A stretch of DNA of 64,000 nucleotides from Polydactylus sextarius (taxonomy: Eukaryota > Chordata > Actinopteri > Polynemidae), in assembly GCA_016801845.1 (NCBI GenBank), contig CM028923.1, positions 5,381,001 to 5,445,000 on the forward strand. The letters are read 5' to 3'. The notes under the pieces were generated by a model. The model worked only from the letters and a program-made list of their open reading frames with translations. It did not search any database and was not told the DNA's origin. Below, one piece after another: positions 50,261-63,900 of this stretch (the first letter of the stretch is position 1; each line of letters begins with the position of its first letter). The position numbers and the translations under genes were made by a program.

Positions 50261-50854
50261 TATCCAGTCTCACTAAAACTGAACTTGTTAAAGATGCCTG
50301 AGGCCCAAACACTTCATCACTTCTTCTGTTTTATGTTTACTTCTTATAATAGTTTTTTTTTTTTTTTTTGTGCCCAGGGCAGGTGTTGGTGTTGAAAACT
50401 CTTTTCTAAGAATAAAAAACCCGGCAGCACACTCACACAGTAACACACTTTCACACCTGGAAGATGCCCAGTACAACTACAGTGTTACGTTAGCCACTGA
50501 GCAGCTCACGTGGAGTAATTGTGGGTTAATAGTCGTGCTCAAAGGCACCTTGGGATGGTGGAAGTGCACTTTGAGTGAAAGTAATTGCAGACACTTCTCC
50601 AGGCAAGAACAAAGTGTCATTTTGACCATTTCATTGTGTGAGTGTATACGGTGTCCAGACTCCATCTCCTCGTGATTTTGAGTTATTAATATAAGACACT
50701 GTGCTGGTCTGAGACCCACTTTGACCAAACCATTAGAGGTTTTTGTTAGAGTGACCCAAAAAGAACTATCTTTGCCCAGTCTAGGATGAACATTTCACAT
50801 CAACCTCACTGTAGACAAACACACTCACGCAAAAAAAAAAAAAATAGGGCAAGG

Positions 50855-53560
50855 AGAAGGGGGCACTGACGTTAGCCTGCGCACCCTGTGGGAATTAACC
50901 CCTCTGCAATACTGGCTCATTAGTCAAAACAGTCCGAGGCGAGGGACTGAGGGATGTTTGTGCCACATCTATTTCCGTCCTCATCTCCCGACTTCGCTCT
51001 GCTTCTTCGCAGAGACTGAGCAGAGGCTGTTAATGGCCGTTGACCCAGCAGTTTCAGGGAAATGGGCAGGTAGAGCAAAGTGTCCAGTAGTAGGATGTGC
51101 TGAAATGTGGTGACAGGCCTCTAACTATGTCAAGGACATGGACAGACAAACCTGGTAGTGTCCAGAGAGAGAAAGAGAGAGAGAAATAGAAAGAGAGAGA
51201 GAGGAGACCTGATTCAGTCACATGAATGTTCTCAAATTAAGATCACACATGATTCTCAGAGGCCTTCACTTGTCTTCTGGCTGTCTATCAAGCTGGAGGA
51301 AACAGATTAAAACAACTTCTCAACTCTGACATTTACATTTCCTCCTGTGATTTTTATTGGTAGATCCGGGTGAGGAGGGACAATCACACAATGTATTTAC
51401 CTATAGTCGAGAGCGGTCTTTGTGACATCAACAAAATCAGAAATATTACAATGTAAAATTAGATTTTTTTGGTCAGTCAAACAGCATTTTGACTCACACA
51501 CTTAAAATCACACTTACCTCAGTTAAGCTTGGTCATTGAAATTTTAAGGTCATTTGTTTTGTCTTCCAATTTCTAATCATAGTCAGTGAATTTATTGAAG
51601 GTTAATTGTAGGTTTTTGTCAGCACAGAATGAAATAGATCAACCACAACACTTGAAATCACCCAGGTGATATTAGAATGTGAAATCCCAGTTTAATGTAA
51701 ATAATTTAGTTTAATTTGCCCTTTCTTGACTCAGGATCGTAATGTTTTGCAGTTTTGCTCATTTGTTCGTAACGCTGTCTTCCATCCGTTGGGAGAGAAC
51801 TGACTTTTTAACCGACGTTAGCTTAGTTTGACCAGCACAATTCAGAGGCAGCATGGAGAAAGTCGTTGGCAGCGCTCGCTGTCAGTTCAGGCAGGACAGC
51901 TGTGTCATTGTCAGATAATACAGAGTGCAGCCGAGTGTAAACAACAGATGGTTGAGTTAGTACCTGAGCAGCACGTCAAGTCAGGACGTTCAATGTTCAG
52001 CTCAGTCTGGAGACACAAACAACGTTTTGTGCGTTTATGAAATAACCTCAGGTGTTTTGTATGTTCAGGATTTTATATGTTGGTGTCTGGGTTGTGGTTT
52101 GTGTCTCATGTGGTGCCTTTGACCATTTCACCATGACATACAACAAATCAGCAATACGCTCAAAACCATCTTCCATAAAGTAAAAAAAACACCCTCCTTC
52201 CCTCATGGCAGTGATTTCCTACACCTCTTTATCGACTTGTGATGATCCCCCCACTGTATTTTAAATTACAAGTCTATGGAGCTTGACAGTTACAGGTCAG
52301 TATCATCGCTGTGAGAGTTTTATTCCCTCCGGAGCCACATATTTGTAAAGAATGACACCTCCGTGACACTGATGAGACTTATATGTTGTGGTTATTTGTA
52401 AATTCATATCTTTAAAGGTGAAGGCAAGTTCAAATTACTTTTAACCACCTCCCACAGGGGTGGAATGAAATTTACTCCTCCGCAATTTAATTAAAGTTTA
52501 TTACAATATATGACAAGTAACACCCACAATTGTTCCATTAAATTAACTAGAGTCACAGCCTTGTGGTTGTATGTCTCTGCCACCCAGTTTAATTTAAGTA
52601 ATTGGTGCTTAAGTTCATAGTTTATGGGACAAAAACATGTTTTGCGAGGTCACTGTAAACTTGACCTTTAATGTTTAACCACTGAAATACAAGTGGTTCA
52701 TCTTAGAGTCAAAAGTTCAATGGTTTGTGTGGAATTTGAAGATGTTTGCTCCCATTCAAAGACCAAAAAAGTGTGTTTTTTGCAATCAAAATGACCCTTG
52801 ACTTTAGAACTTTGGCTGCCAAAATCTAATCAGTTCATTTTTGAGTCCAAGTAAAAGTTTGGGCTTAATTTGTCATTGCAGCGAGAATTTCAACAACTAC
52901 ATCTGTTCTTTAAACTAAACTAAATTTGGTTTAAAAGAAGGAAAAAGAAGAAATATACAAATGCTTTTAAAATACACAAAAAACTACTAGATTGTTTCTC
53001 CTCTGGAACAAGTTACAAACTAAATAACTCAGTGAGGTGAACTTTTCTTGAGGACGATGATAATCAAGTCTTAAACGAGTAGCAGCTGAGTGAACTCGAC
53101 CCTTCAACACAAACAGAGCATGTAGCAGCATTTCACATGGAGGGTTATGTTCATGTATCACCAAAGCCTTAGTATCCTACTTACTAAAATTCATAGTGAT
53201 GTGTTTTTTTTCCCTCTGAAAAACATTATCTTGGGTCTTTTAGGCTTCAAAGCTCTAAGCCACTCAAAGCAAAGTAATCAGTATTCTCCTGAGATCAGTG
53301 AATAACTTTTGATGAAAACACTTGTTTCTGTGATTCCACCTGCAAGCGACCGCTTTGTTCAGACTTTGTTGTGTTCCTGGGGTAAAAATGAAGTGTAATA
53401 AGCTCGAGTCAATGCAGAGCTGCGAGTTTTGGCAGGAGCTAAATAAGATGGAGGGAAATCGATATGATGAGAGAGCCAAGGACAATATGAGCCTGCACCA
53501 CCCACCCTCCCACTCTGCCACCCATCACCTGCTGCTGGACACGCTGCCCGTCAGCTATTT
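50855..53560. other. Gene-poor intergenic sequence
   Basis: No coding exon is supportable. It includes a GA-rich run at 51165-51205 and a GC-richer block at 50855-51080 that resembles a regulatory element. Confidence 0.45.
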
Positions 53561-53567
53561 GTCAGCC

Positions 53568-53571
<4 letters not shown>

Positions 53572-53598
<27 letters not shown>

Positions 53599-53599
53599 T
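53572..53599. repeat. (CA)14 microsatellite
   Basis: A perfect CA run. Confidence 0.92.
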
Positions 53600-56500
53600 C
53601 AAACACGCACACAATCTGTCCGCACTGCTTACTTTTGTTTCAAAGCAAATAAAGTGTGCACATGCATACAGTTACATGTGAATGTCAGTGCATAAACACA
53701 TCATGTGAGGACAGTAAATGTCACATGTGATCAATACGTGACAACAAATGGCCAAAACGCACAAAACACAGAGCACACTTATGGAAGAAGAGGCAGAATA
53801 AGACGAAGACATGAGCCTTGAGGAGAAAAGCCGTTCAATCGATCATGCTTATTCTTCCCTTCAAGTGCCAGGAATAAAAGAGGAAAATTGATTTTTGCTA
53901 AATTCTCTGCGGTGAAGGATGACTCACGCTGTCTCACCACCTTAAGATGATGTGTGAGAAAAAAATGTAAAAGTGACAGAACTAACAATCTTCCTGCACC
54001 ACGTGGATGAAGATGGACCTTTATCGCCTGTTAGATTTTATGCCATTAAATGGAAAAAGATTTATTTATTAGCACCGTGTCTATCAGCAGGCCTGCAGCT
54101 GTTTATGAGACAGCATACATCTTACCCCCATCAGGGGTGCTCTCGCTCCTGGTGCCGTTCCTGTCAAAAACAGTCCACGCTCAGTCTCTCGCTCCCTCTC
54201 TCTCTCTCTCAGCAACTGGATCTAAATTTGTTCTGGTTTATCCCGAGACTTCTGTGGTTCTGTGAGCTCTCCCAGAAGAAAAATGTCAAATTTGTCGTTC
54301 TGGATCTGCATCAAAGTCAGTCATAAAATGCTCTCTGCAGCCAGGATAATCACCACGAATGCAGTGTTACAGTATGTATCCAGCAAACCGTGAGTCCACT
54401 CAGGCGGAAGTGTAATATTGAAGAATTGTCAACAACTTTGACTTTGATAGAAACAACATGTGACACGGAGAAGGAGCTCAGGGACGACAGTAGCAAACAT
54501 ACAACACGCAAAACATACACATTATACAGATTGTATGACTCTGGGCAGCAGCACAGGAAGTTCTGGCAAAAAAGGAAGCACAGGACTTGGCCAAGAAAGC
54601 TGTGACCTAATATTTTAAAATACATGGAGATTATCTTTTTATTCATTGTTCCACGTAAGAGGAACTCCATTTTGCTAACATTGGCCAATTGGCACTAAAC
54701 AGTTAATGCAGATGGTAATTTTATCAAATTGTCTCATTGATCGTCAAAGAGCCATGACGGTCTGTACAAAATTCAGTGCCAATCCTTGTTATAAATGTTC
54801 AGACTTTGACTTTTCATTTGGAGCCAAAAGCAGGTCAGAGGATGATTAAGTTCAGGAGGATACATCATCTGGGAACTATGGTTGTTTTCATGAAATTTTA
54901 GAGCAGTTCATCCTTTAAGGTAATGAAATATTTCAGAGTGGATCATCTACAGCTACACCAACAAGACTGGTTTCAGATAATCAGAAGGTCAGTTCTTTAG
55001 CTATGAGTAAAAACATGGTGCGTCCCTGACTTTTGACCTCTGACCTTTGACCCTAAAACATAATTGATTCAGCAATTTGAGTCTAAGTGAATGTTTGTGC
55101 CAAATTAGAGAGAATTACCTTTAAATAGAATGTGGCTAGTGAGGTCTCGTGACCTTGTTCCTTTGTCATTTTACCATCAAAATCTAATCAATCCATGTGA
55201 ACAGATGGATGAACACACAAACTGAAAAAAAAACAATAAACCAGCTCAATAAACCATCTGTATCTGTGTACATCTGTACCTGTCTGGCTTCCAAGCACTA
55301 CAAATTTTTTGATGATATTACATAAGAAGACCTGAGGGCCAAATTATCTGTGTGGGCCTTCGCTCTGCACTTGTCCTAATTAATGACATAACAACTGGAA
55401 TTAAAACATTAGACCTGAGAGGCATTTCATGTCTCTCTGGCTACTCTCTTGTTTACATGAGCGAGTGCTTTGGTTTGACCAACAATTGACTTTTAACAAA
55501 CAACGATTTGAAGCAGAGTCGGAGGAGGATGCCTCGGCTCAGTTTGAGAAAAAGAACAATTGAACACAAAACCTAACATGTTTTAGGTTGTTAAAGACAT
55601 TAATCACTTCTCATATTCATTAAAATGACATATAAGCAATTACTGATTGTGTTGTAGTAATTGCTGCAGAATAACACAATTATTTATGTTGTGAGAAATC
55701 TGTGCTTGTGCAATAAAAGTCATGAAGTTTGGCGACAGGCTTCAGTTCTTCTGTTGATACTTTCCGACTTGGCGTGCTGGCTTTTATAATCAGAAGCAGG
55801 TTTTCTGGCTTCAGGGGCTGGTTGAGTTATGTTGAGTGGATCTCAGCTGTTTACACTGCATGTTGTCAGACATATTGTTCACGGTTTAGACGAAATTGTG
55901 ATTTGTGTGAGAAAAAAGATTGCTGATTCATTTACTCGACTCATTAGCCCCTCACATTCAACATCGTGAGGCTTTAATCAACTACGCAACTGATGTTTAT
56001 TGAAATGTAAATATATTAAGAAATGTGATGATAGTTAACAGACTCTCGACTCAGTGTTTGGGTTTAATTCAGAATTTATTGGTTTCATTTAGATGAGATT
56101 AAAGAGGGTTTCCCCACCTCTGCTTGAATACATTCAGTTGTTCATGGCTGATATCGCTCAGTACTGCAGCGCTCTCTGTCTCACATCCCACCAGTCTGTT
56201 TCCCTTGACAACCATATCTACTGTTCATAATTATGCAAATGATATGGATCTCTGGGCCAAATAGATGCTCATAAACAACCGAGCCCTTCAACCATCCCCA
56301 TGTGTGTCTATCTAAAGTGGCTGTGATGACTGTTTGAGGTGGAGGCGTGAGTTTAATTGAATTTCACAACTCATTTCTTTTTCCGTATTTGCAAAAGGTC
56401 AGTTTTTAAACCAACATAACTGTACACAACGGTGGGTATGTAATTCCTTTTTCAAATTCATACCTCTCCCTGCTCGTCAACAAATGGACAGACTTACAAA

Positions 56501-59150
56501 CAGACCTACTTTATGCTCCTCTGCTTTTCTTCCCACACTTTGGAACAATCTGGGTCTATTTCTGGCAAGTTTCTGGTCCGTCAGTGCTAATACTTTATAT
56601 CTACCGAGCACCTAAACTGTGTTTTTTTTTACCACTCCAACCTCCATTTCCAGACAGAACAAACAGTCCTTTCTTTCCTTCCATTTTTCCCTCATTCGTC
56701 CATCAGAGTAATTGCTCTCTTTCCAGGAATAGAAAGGAGCTGCCACAGTCTGTCAAGGAGCCGGTGGTTAAAATGTCCTTCAGGAGACCATTCAAACACT
56801 CTGCAGTTTGGCTTGTTTCTCAACTGTTTGTGAAGTTGTTCACACCTCAGATGTGTCACCCTGAGTTCATCTTTCTATCCCTGAACTCGCCACAAGTGGC
56901 TGTTTTTGGTTTTTTGAATCAGCAGCTGAATCATTCATGTCAAAGGACACAATATATTATCTTAACACAGAGAGCAAAGACTTTCCATCACAGTGTCTGA
57001 ACATCCTCAAATTTTCAAATCTCCCAATGTACCACATGGTTTTTATACCACTGTACTGCGAGGAGGCATGTTTATAGGTCCTACCTTAGAGTATTTGTAA
57101 TCACCACATAACCTGCTTTAACATTTACTTATTTATTTTCTGTTTGTGTACCAGTATAAGGAGAAAAAGTTGCAAGTTTAACTGGACTTGATGCTAGAGT
57201 GACTCAATGTCACCTCTTGATGTACAAAGTGATGAGATGGGTTGTGGTTTGCTGGTTAGCGTGCTAAGATGCTGACTGAGCAACACAGTAGTTGTTTGAA
57301 ACAATGTCTGTTGACAATTTTAGTTTAGATTTAGAGAGTTTAAGACCATTTCAGACCACAATTTGAAGTACTAGTGTCAAACATCTGTAATGTTACATTT
57401 TTGTTCTTTGGATAAAATCACCAAAAGTGAACCTCATGGTGGAGTTAGAGCAAAAATTATTCACACCACAAGGTGTTAACACCAAATTCATAGCAATCCA
57501 TCCTTTAGTTGTCAAGACACTTCACTGCAAACCTCATGATGGCACTATAACATTATTACATCAAGTTGAACTGGATCTGTGTACCTGTTTGAAATGTAAT
57601 TATAAGATGTGAATATGAGGTCTGTTTTCCTACTGTGTTTTGAAGAAGTGTGTCCTTGGATAACTCTTGGAAGTGGCTGATTCAAAATCAAATTCAAATT
57701 CCTCTTTACTGAGATGCATTAAGTATGTAAATACTTATGTATGCCTGTGCGGTATATACAGTTAACTTAAACAGCTTGTTCAGGTGGGAGTTTAAGTGTT
57801 TGTCTTGTCCTCTCTGCTGTGCAGACAGCAGTGACTCAGGCTAATTACATTCAATAGTTGCTTCTTTCATCTCTTCCATCTTTGGTTTCTGAAATTCAGT
57901 CAATGTAACATCATGTATCATGTATCATCTAAGAGAAGTTTTTTTTAAAGGTGCAGTAAGGACGTCTTATTCATCGCCAGCAGAAGCAACCTTGAAAGGT
58001 GTTTTCAGTCTTGTCTGTTTTTTTCTCCATGCTGTATTAAATGTATGGCAACTTCTAAAAATTGTTAAAATTTTTTTTAGCATATTAAAAAGTTAGTCAC
58101 ACATATCCACCAAAACTAAAACTGTTTTTTGTTTAGTTCTATTCATTTTTGTAATTTATTCAGTTTGTCACTAAGCTTTAATCTTCAGTACCAACCCACC
58201 ACAGTGGAGGTGTAAAAAAAGTGTAAAAAAAAAAAAGTTATGTAAAAAAAAATTGGTCAGTTCCTACTGTTTATGATAATTGCCTTAGTTTTGCATTTAC
58301 CTTCAAGTCTCCTTTGAATTTCATCATACTGCATGTGTGTTTTAGGGGCAGTGGAGCCTATACATGAGAAGCAGAGAGGCCCTCACCCTCACCCTCTCTG
58401 TAAATGATCTCATCTCTGTCATTAGCCAATCTTGTGAGTCTGCCTCCCCGCCAGGCTTGCTGTTAAAATGCTAATGAGGCTTGTGCACTGCAATCACAAA
58501 ACACACACCAACACTGAAACACACACCTCTCACTCCCTCTTTGTGTCACCCATCAGGGAGGCATAACAACCTCCCGTGCTGTGTCTGACTTAAATTGATG
58601 AACAGACTTCACTTTGGGCTATATTAATCTGAGACATTATATTAGTCCAATTAAAATCTAATTAAGAGCATTTGGTTTGTTCAAGAGGGGTGAGGGAAGC
58701 AGATGGCGGGAAAGAGAGAAGAGTGACTGAGAGGTGAAAGCAATATGTGGGTTTTCGGTTGCGGATGAGGAGGCTGTTTGCTCCTAAGATGATGAATCCT
58801 CCTCACTTTGGTGAAACCATGATTTTTCCCCTGCAGGGTTTTAGTCTCAATTAATGTTAAATGGATTGTACTTGCACTCAAACAGGGCTGTTAGATCATA
58901 AACTTGAGTATTTCGGTCTGCAGACTCTCTTTTCCCTATATATATGTGGTTCTGCCATTGTTATGAAACGTGTCTCTTTCAAGATTAATTGTAATAACTT
59001 TTATAGGTCATATTTTTCAGAAAGAAGACGTGAAAGTGATCCAATCCTCTTAATGCTAACATAATGCTCTGTATCTCCGTCTGGTGTTTTTCTGCCTTTT
59101 CATGCCAAACAAACACACACAGATGAACTGGTATTTAATAATAAAGCTCT
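53600..59150. other. Gene-poor intergenic sequence with CNE-like blocks
   Basis: No splice-supported coding sequence is visible. The longest frame (56584-57000) has no domain and uneven composition. Blocks at 56155-56300 and 58340-58680 look like conserved non-coding elements. Confidence 0.45.
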
Positions 59151-59274
59151 ACTTTATTATGAGAGGTACTGATTTATGCTGCTTTTATCTACAATTTTGA
59201 TTTCTTTTGACACAATCTGAAGCTTGTGATCATACGTAGGTGAGATATAAAATGACTCATACCTCCTGCCTATT

Positions 59275-59460
59275 TGATTTTTAAAAAATTCTTGTATTTC
59301 TGGTAGCTTAGAGACAGAAATTGAAAGAAAGAAAGAGGCAGAAAGAGAAAGGCAAATCACATGTGACAAAAGGTCCTAGTCTGGAATCAAAGTGAGGACG
59401 TCACCATCTCATGATAGGCGCCTTTAGCCAGTCCTGCCACCCACACAGGGATTATTGTTT
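59275..59460 (-). mobile_element. Degraded tRNA-derived SINE
   Basis: On the minus strand a tRNA-like head (GGCTAAAGGCGCC, then ACTTTGATTCCAGACTAGG in the B-box position) is followed by CCTTTTGTCACATGTGATTTG and a CTTTCTCTTTCTG-rich body. This is the order seen in a common teleost SINE. Both polymerase III boxes are decayed. Confidence 0.5.
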
Positions 59461-59934
59461 GAAAAAAAAATTTAGATGTGGGGACACTAAAAAAAATGTA
59501 GTTCAACATGGCTGAGGTTGGTGGCTTACTTGTTTTATGCTGATTAATCTGTACAGCTCATAAACATATTCCTCCCACTGCTCACTGACTCCCGCTTTTT
59601 TGCCAAACAGCAGGCTGATTCTTGTTAACGACGCATATCATGTTACATTTTTTTGTCATTTGTTTCTTAATTTTTCACAGTGAGCACACAGGAATAAATA
59701 GACATGAAGCCGTTTAGAGGCTTTTGAGTCAGACGTGCATGTTGTTTTGTGTGAGGAGAGGGGAAAAAAAATGCTGTTTGTATGCCGTTGCCAGGTAGAG
59801 CTCTGCAGGGATTTGGCTATGAGTGTGCAACCGTGCATGTATGTGTGTATTTTGGAGAAATTACTATGGGAGGCTGTGCATTTACCCTGCATGGCAAAAT
59901 CATTTTGTTGACTGGGTGGAAAATCAATGACAAG

Positions 59935-59983
<49 letters not shown>
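59935..59983. repeat. (TC)n microsatellite
   Basis: About 49 bases of TC with two interruptions, ending directly in CTGCAG. Confidence 0.93.
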
Positions 59984-60428
59984 GCAGAGCCTACAGGCTG
60001 GTGCACGTGGTCCACATGGTGGCGCTCTGACTCAACATCCAACCTCCTCCGTTGCTGACACTGGGTCCTGTTCTCACCTGATAACCCTCCTTGCCTCCAC
60101 TTCTCCCTCCTCCATCACTATCTCTCATGTCCTCTTGTGCTTCTGTCTGTTTTCTCTCTTCTGTTGACAGAGGCTGAATGTCACACCATCTGCCGTGGCA
60201 TGTTGCTGTTGGAGTCTACAAGAGGGGGTGGAGGGATAGGGGGTGATGCTTTATCAGCTCTGCTCCTGGTTGTGGACTGTGGCCTGGGTCTGGCCTGGGT
60301 TTTGGCTGCAACAAGCCCTCAACAGACAACAAGTTGACACAGGGTGAATTTCTCTAATTTGAACTCTGAGTGGAATTAATTGCATTTCCTTTTAGTCAAA
60401 GTGATGGAGGGAGGTGGACTGGGGGGTA

Positions 60429-60480
60429 GAGAGAGAGAGAGAGAGAGAGGGAGAGAGGAAAAAGAAACGAGAGCGAGAGT
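60429..60480. repeat. (GA)n-rich tract
   Basis: Interrupted GA repeats. Confidence 0.85.
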
Positions 60481-60796
60481 TGGTTAATTCTGTCTGAGCT
60501 GGAAGCCTCAGCCTGCCTCCCCCCACCCACCCTCACTCACCCCCGAGTCAGAACATGGGGGCTTGTCTCTTCTAGTTCCAGAGAGCGCAGTGAAATGCCC
60601 TGTGGATGGAGATGCATGGGCAGCAACCAAAGGAAAAGTCAGTGTGATCAGAACTCACATTCCTCCATTGGGGGCAGGGGAGATTTTAATAAGGGTATGC
60701 AAATGTATTTTGGTTGTGTTTGTGGATGTGATTTGGATATACACATGTGTGTGTGGGTCTGTGTGTGTAGACTGGCTGTGATTAGACTCTACATCA

Positions 60797-60798
<2 letters not shown>

Positions 60799-60837
<39 letters not shown>
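60799..60837. repeat. (CA)n microsatellite
   Basis: About 18 perfect CA repeats. Confidence 0.95.
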
Positions 60838-60839
<2 letters not shown>

Positions 60840-62940
60840 CCTACACATAGAGTTATTTTTAGCTGCTGTCGCACTCTTTGCCCAACCCCTGTGCTCTGTC
60901 TCTCTCACACAGACAACCCCCCACCCACCCTCTATCCCACCTTCCTCCACTTCTACCATGAAGGAGAAGGACAGCAATTCATCAGATTATTCTCAGGATA
61001 TTTCTGGGGGGTGGACAAATATCTTTTTTTCTGCTATTTTTTTTCTCCAAATTGCCAAAAGGATGAGTTCTTAAGAGAGAGGCAATAAGCGGATAGAGAT
61101 GCAAGTTTATAAAGAGCAGGAGACAGAGTGAGATAGAGGAGTCGAAGGACAAAAATCAATCCTTCACCCGCCCTTCTCTTGGTTTCATTTTCTCTCTTCT
61201 GTACTTTATCTGACACTCATGCAAAGATACCGTGTTGTGTATGTGTGTCTGTGTGTCTTCTTCCGAAGAGCCTCTCGTTGCTGTGAACATGGATATTGAA
61301 CAGTGACCATTATTGTCCCAGTATAATCAATCACAGACCCGTGACAGACCCCTGAGTGCAGCAACCCAGATGTGGTGTCCATCACCACACGGGAGACGGT
61401 TCTGTTCAGATCGACCGATTTGATTTGGGAGCTCGGTGGCTTCTCCCATATCCCTGCTCCTTCACACAACATATCTGCATATTTTCACCTTGCACAGTAT
61501 CGATCGACTGGTTGGCAAAGCGAACCTGTGACTGCTGAAAATCCCCTGGACAGCAATTCTGTCTGTACAGTGAATGAGGCAATTTCTATTTTGGTCACGC
61601 TCTCACTTCTCTCATGTAACATAACGTAGATTGTTGATAAGAAACTGTATCTAGACATGACTCTGTGATCAATATATTCTTGTCCTCAATTGATTTTTTT
61701 TCCTTCAGCATTACTAAATTTAGCCGGTGTCAAAGCTTCATTGACAACTTATCTCACTTGTCACATGGTCAAACACATGCGAATATACATTTCGAGTCAC
61801 TGTGGTACCAAACACCTTCTCTTATTATAGTGTTGGCTATAATAGGATGAGATAAGATAGCTGTTATTGATTCCATACAGGGGAAACTCACAATTCAGTT
61901 ACAGCAGCAAGAGGGAGTATAAGAACAGATGCATAGTGTATATAACAAACTTTTTAAATTCTAATAATATATGAGGATCTGCCACTACTTATGCAACACA
62001 CTGGCAATTATGAAGGGTTTCTGAATACATCATTAAACACTTTGATAACATGGCACTCATTCATTGTGCACTCTGAGAACTTTATCTTTTAAAGTAGCCA
62101 TAACCCCACTATGACTTCAAACAACTGAACAAATTGAACGTGAAAAATTTCATTTCAGAATTCTCATTTATGTAAGAAGGGCTTTATATTAAATTGGATC
62201 ACTGGATCATTATATATAACCTTTATTTTGAAAATGCACATTCAGGACCAAGAGCCCTGTTTTACAAGTGTGTACTGTTTAAGTTGAGTAAGTAACCAAT
62301 ATTTAAAGATAATAATCATGATAATAAACTATGACTCAGAGCATCAGTGTGTTATTTAAGAGCATTACTGTACAGAATGCGAATAAATAAGATTAATCAA
62401 TTCCTAATGACGTCTTAATGATGAGTCTTAAGCATCACCATCTGCTGTGAATCATAGGACCTAACTACTTCTGGGTAGCTGAATGCATAATGATGCATCT
62501 TACAGTCAATACTCAGCAGACTATATTATAAACTGAGCATATATTAAATGTAAAATCTAAAAAGTAAGCTAACTTTCAAATGAATAAATTGAATTTAAGG
62601 CTAAAATATGTTCTAGTTTACTATTTTCTAGTTTATGCTTAGTTGCTATGTTTTGCTTTTGTTAACTGGTTAAATGTCAGAAACTTCTCAGAAGATTAAT
62701 TTAATTTCTCACTGAGACACAAGTGAACACCAGAACAGCAATCAAAATCATCCAAACATCATTTGATAGCAATCAAACAATCCAAACAATCATAAAACAA
62801 TAGAAACTAAAAAATACTAACATTCAGAAGCTGGCACCAGTAAATCATTTGCCTGAAAAATCCTATTAGTTCATTTTGTGACAAATTACACTAATTAATT
62901 CTTTAAACAACTAATTAAGTTGGTCTGTTGGTGCCTGGGG
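60838..62940. other. Non-coding sequence
   Basis: I see no exon that can be supported. The sequence becomes strongly AT-rich from about 61600. Confidence 0.5.
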
Positions 62941-62943
62941 GAA

Positions 62944-62945
<2 letters not shown>

Positions 62946-62991
<46 letters not shown>

Positions 62992-63041
62992 ACACACACA
63001 CATATATATACATATACATATATATATACACATACACATAT

Positions 63042-63117
<76 letters not shown>

Positions 63118-63130
63118 GTATGTATGTATA
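62946..63130. repeat. Compound (TA)n(CA)n(TATG)n microsatellite
   Basis: TA runs, mixed CATA/CA blocks, about 33 CA repeats (63048-63112) and a TATGTATG end. Confidence 0.97.
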
Positions 63131-63139
63131 ATTTTAACA

Positions 63140-63344
63140 CAAAGGGTTAACCTCTCTCCCGCCGCCTTGTGATCAATCACTTAATTGGCTCCCGTGTGTC
63201 ACCTGTGAGCGTGTGTCGGTGCGGAAACTTCTTTTGAACTTTTTTCCGTTTCCCTGGCAACATAGAAGTAGTTGTAGCTAGACGCGCTAGCTCTTGTCCT
63301 TGTTTCCAATTCGCTAACTAAAGTTTCCGTGAGGGACACTGAGG
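63140..63344 (+). promoter_or_regulatory. Promoter and non-coding exon 1 of a downstream gene
   Basis: Just past the microsatellite the sequence becomes GC- and CpG-rich (CCGCCGCCTTG, AGACGCGCTAGC). It contains GTTTCCCTGGCAAC (63247-63260), which resembles an RFX X-box with one good half-site. A consensus donor GTGAGT starts at 63345, so exon 1 ends at 63344 and has no ATG in the last 100 bases. Confidence 0.55.
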
Positions 63345-63835
63345 GTGAGTCACACTTTTACAGCCACAACAAAAACACACAAACTGATGCGGCAAAGTAG
63401 TTTTTGTCCACAAAAAAAATGTAAGTTTAAACACTGCAGGTTAGCGGCTCAGAAATATCAACAGTGGGCTAATGTTAGCTTAGGCTAAAGCTAGCTAATC
63501 ACCGTTAGGCTAAAGCTAGTTAGCAGGTAAGGGGAAGCAGCAGCAGCAAGAGCTTCAACCTCCTCAAACTGTTATCTGATTTTCCACGATGCACACTTTT
63601 ACAACAATTAATGCTTCCTCGGTAGGGTTTTAAGATGTTTTTTGCTTAAAAGCCTAATTATTGGAGTGTAATTATTGCCTCTTGCTTGTTATTGTCTTTT
63701 GACAATGTCAGTCTCCTTTCCCAATAATAACCTATTTCACCCAAGAAAGTAAAATACGCCAAGGCAGACAATGAGTGAAGAAAATAAAATGTTTTTGGTT
63801 TGACCTGCTATTTTATTATTATATGAATTTATCAG

Positions 63836-63900
63836 GTGCAGAAAACCAAGTACCAGTAGCAGCACAGAGGCAGATGAGAGAGAGAACATCAGGGTCTCAG
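63836..63900 (+). CDS. Partial gene: probable exon 2
   Basis: Acceptor TTTATCAG and consensus donor GTGAGT (63901) bound a 65-bp exon. Its first ATG is at 63874 and gives MRERTSGSQ in phase 0. The ATG context is weak and the rest of the gene lies beyond the window, so the product cannot be named. Confidence 0.45.

Noticed and set aside
56584..57000. 138-aa ORF on the plus strand
   Set aside because: No motif, no GC or codon bias, no splice or promoter context. A frame of this length is expected by chance in 64 kb.
59782..60030. Possible terminal exon after the TC tract (CTGCAG then AYRLVHVVHMVAL-stop)
   Set aside because: The polypyrimidine-AG is simply the end of a TC microsatellite, and there is no upstream exon in phase or recognisable product.
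62895..63180. ORFs rich in VCVCV / HTHTHT
   Set aside because: Translations of the compound CA/TA microsatellite.
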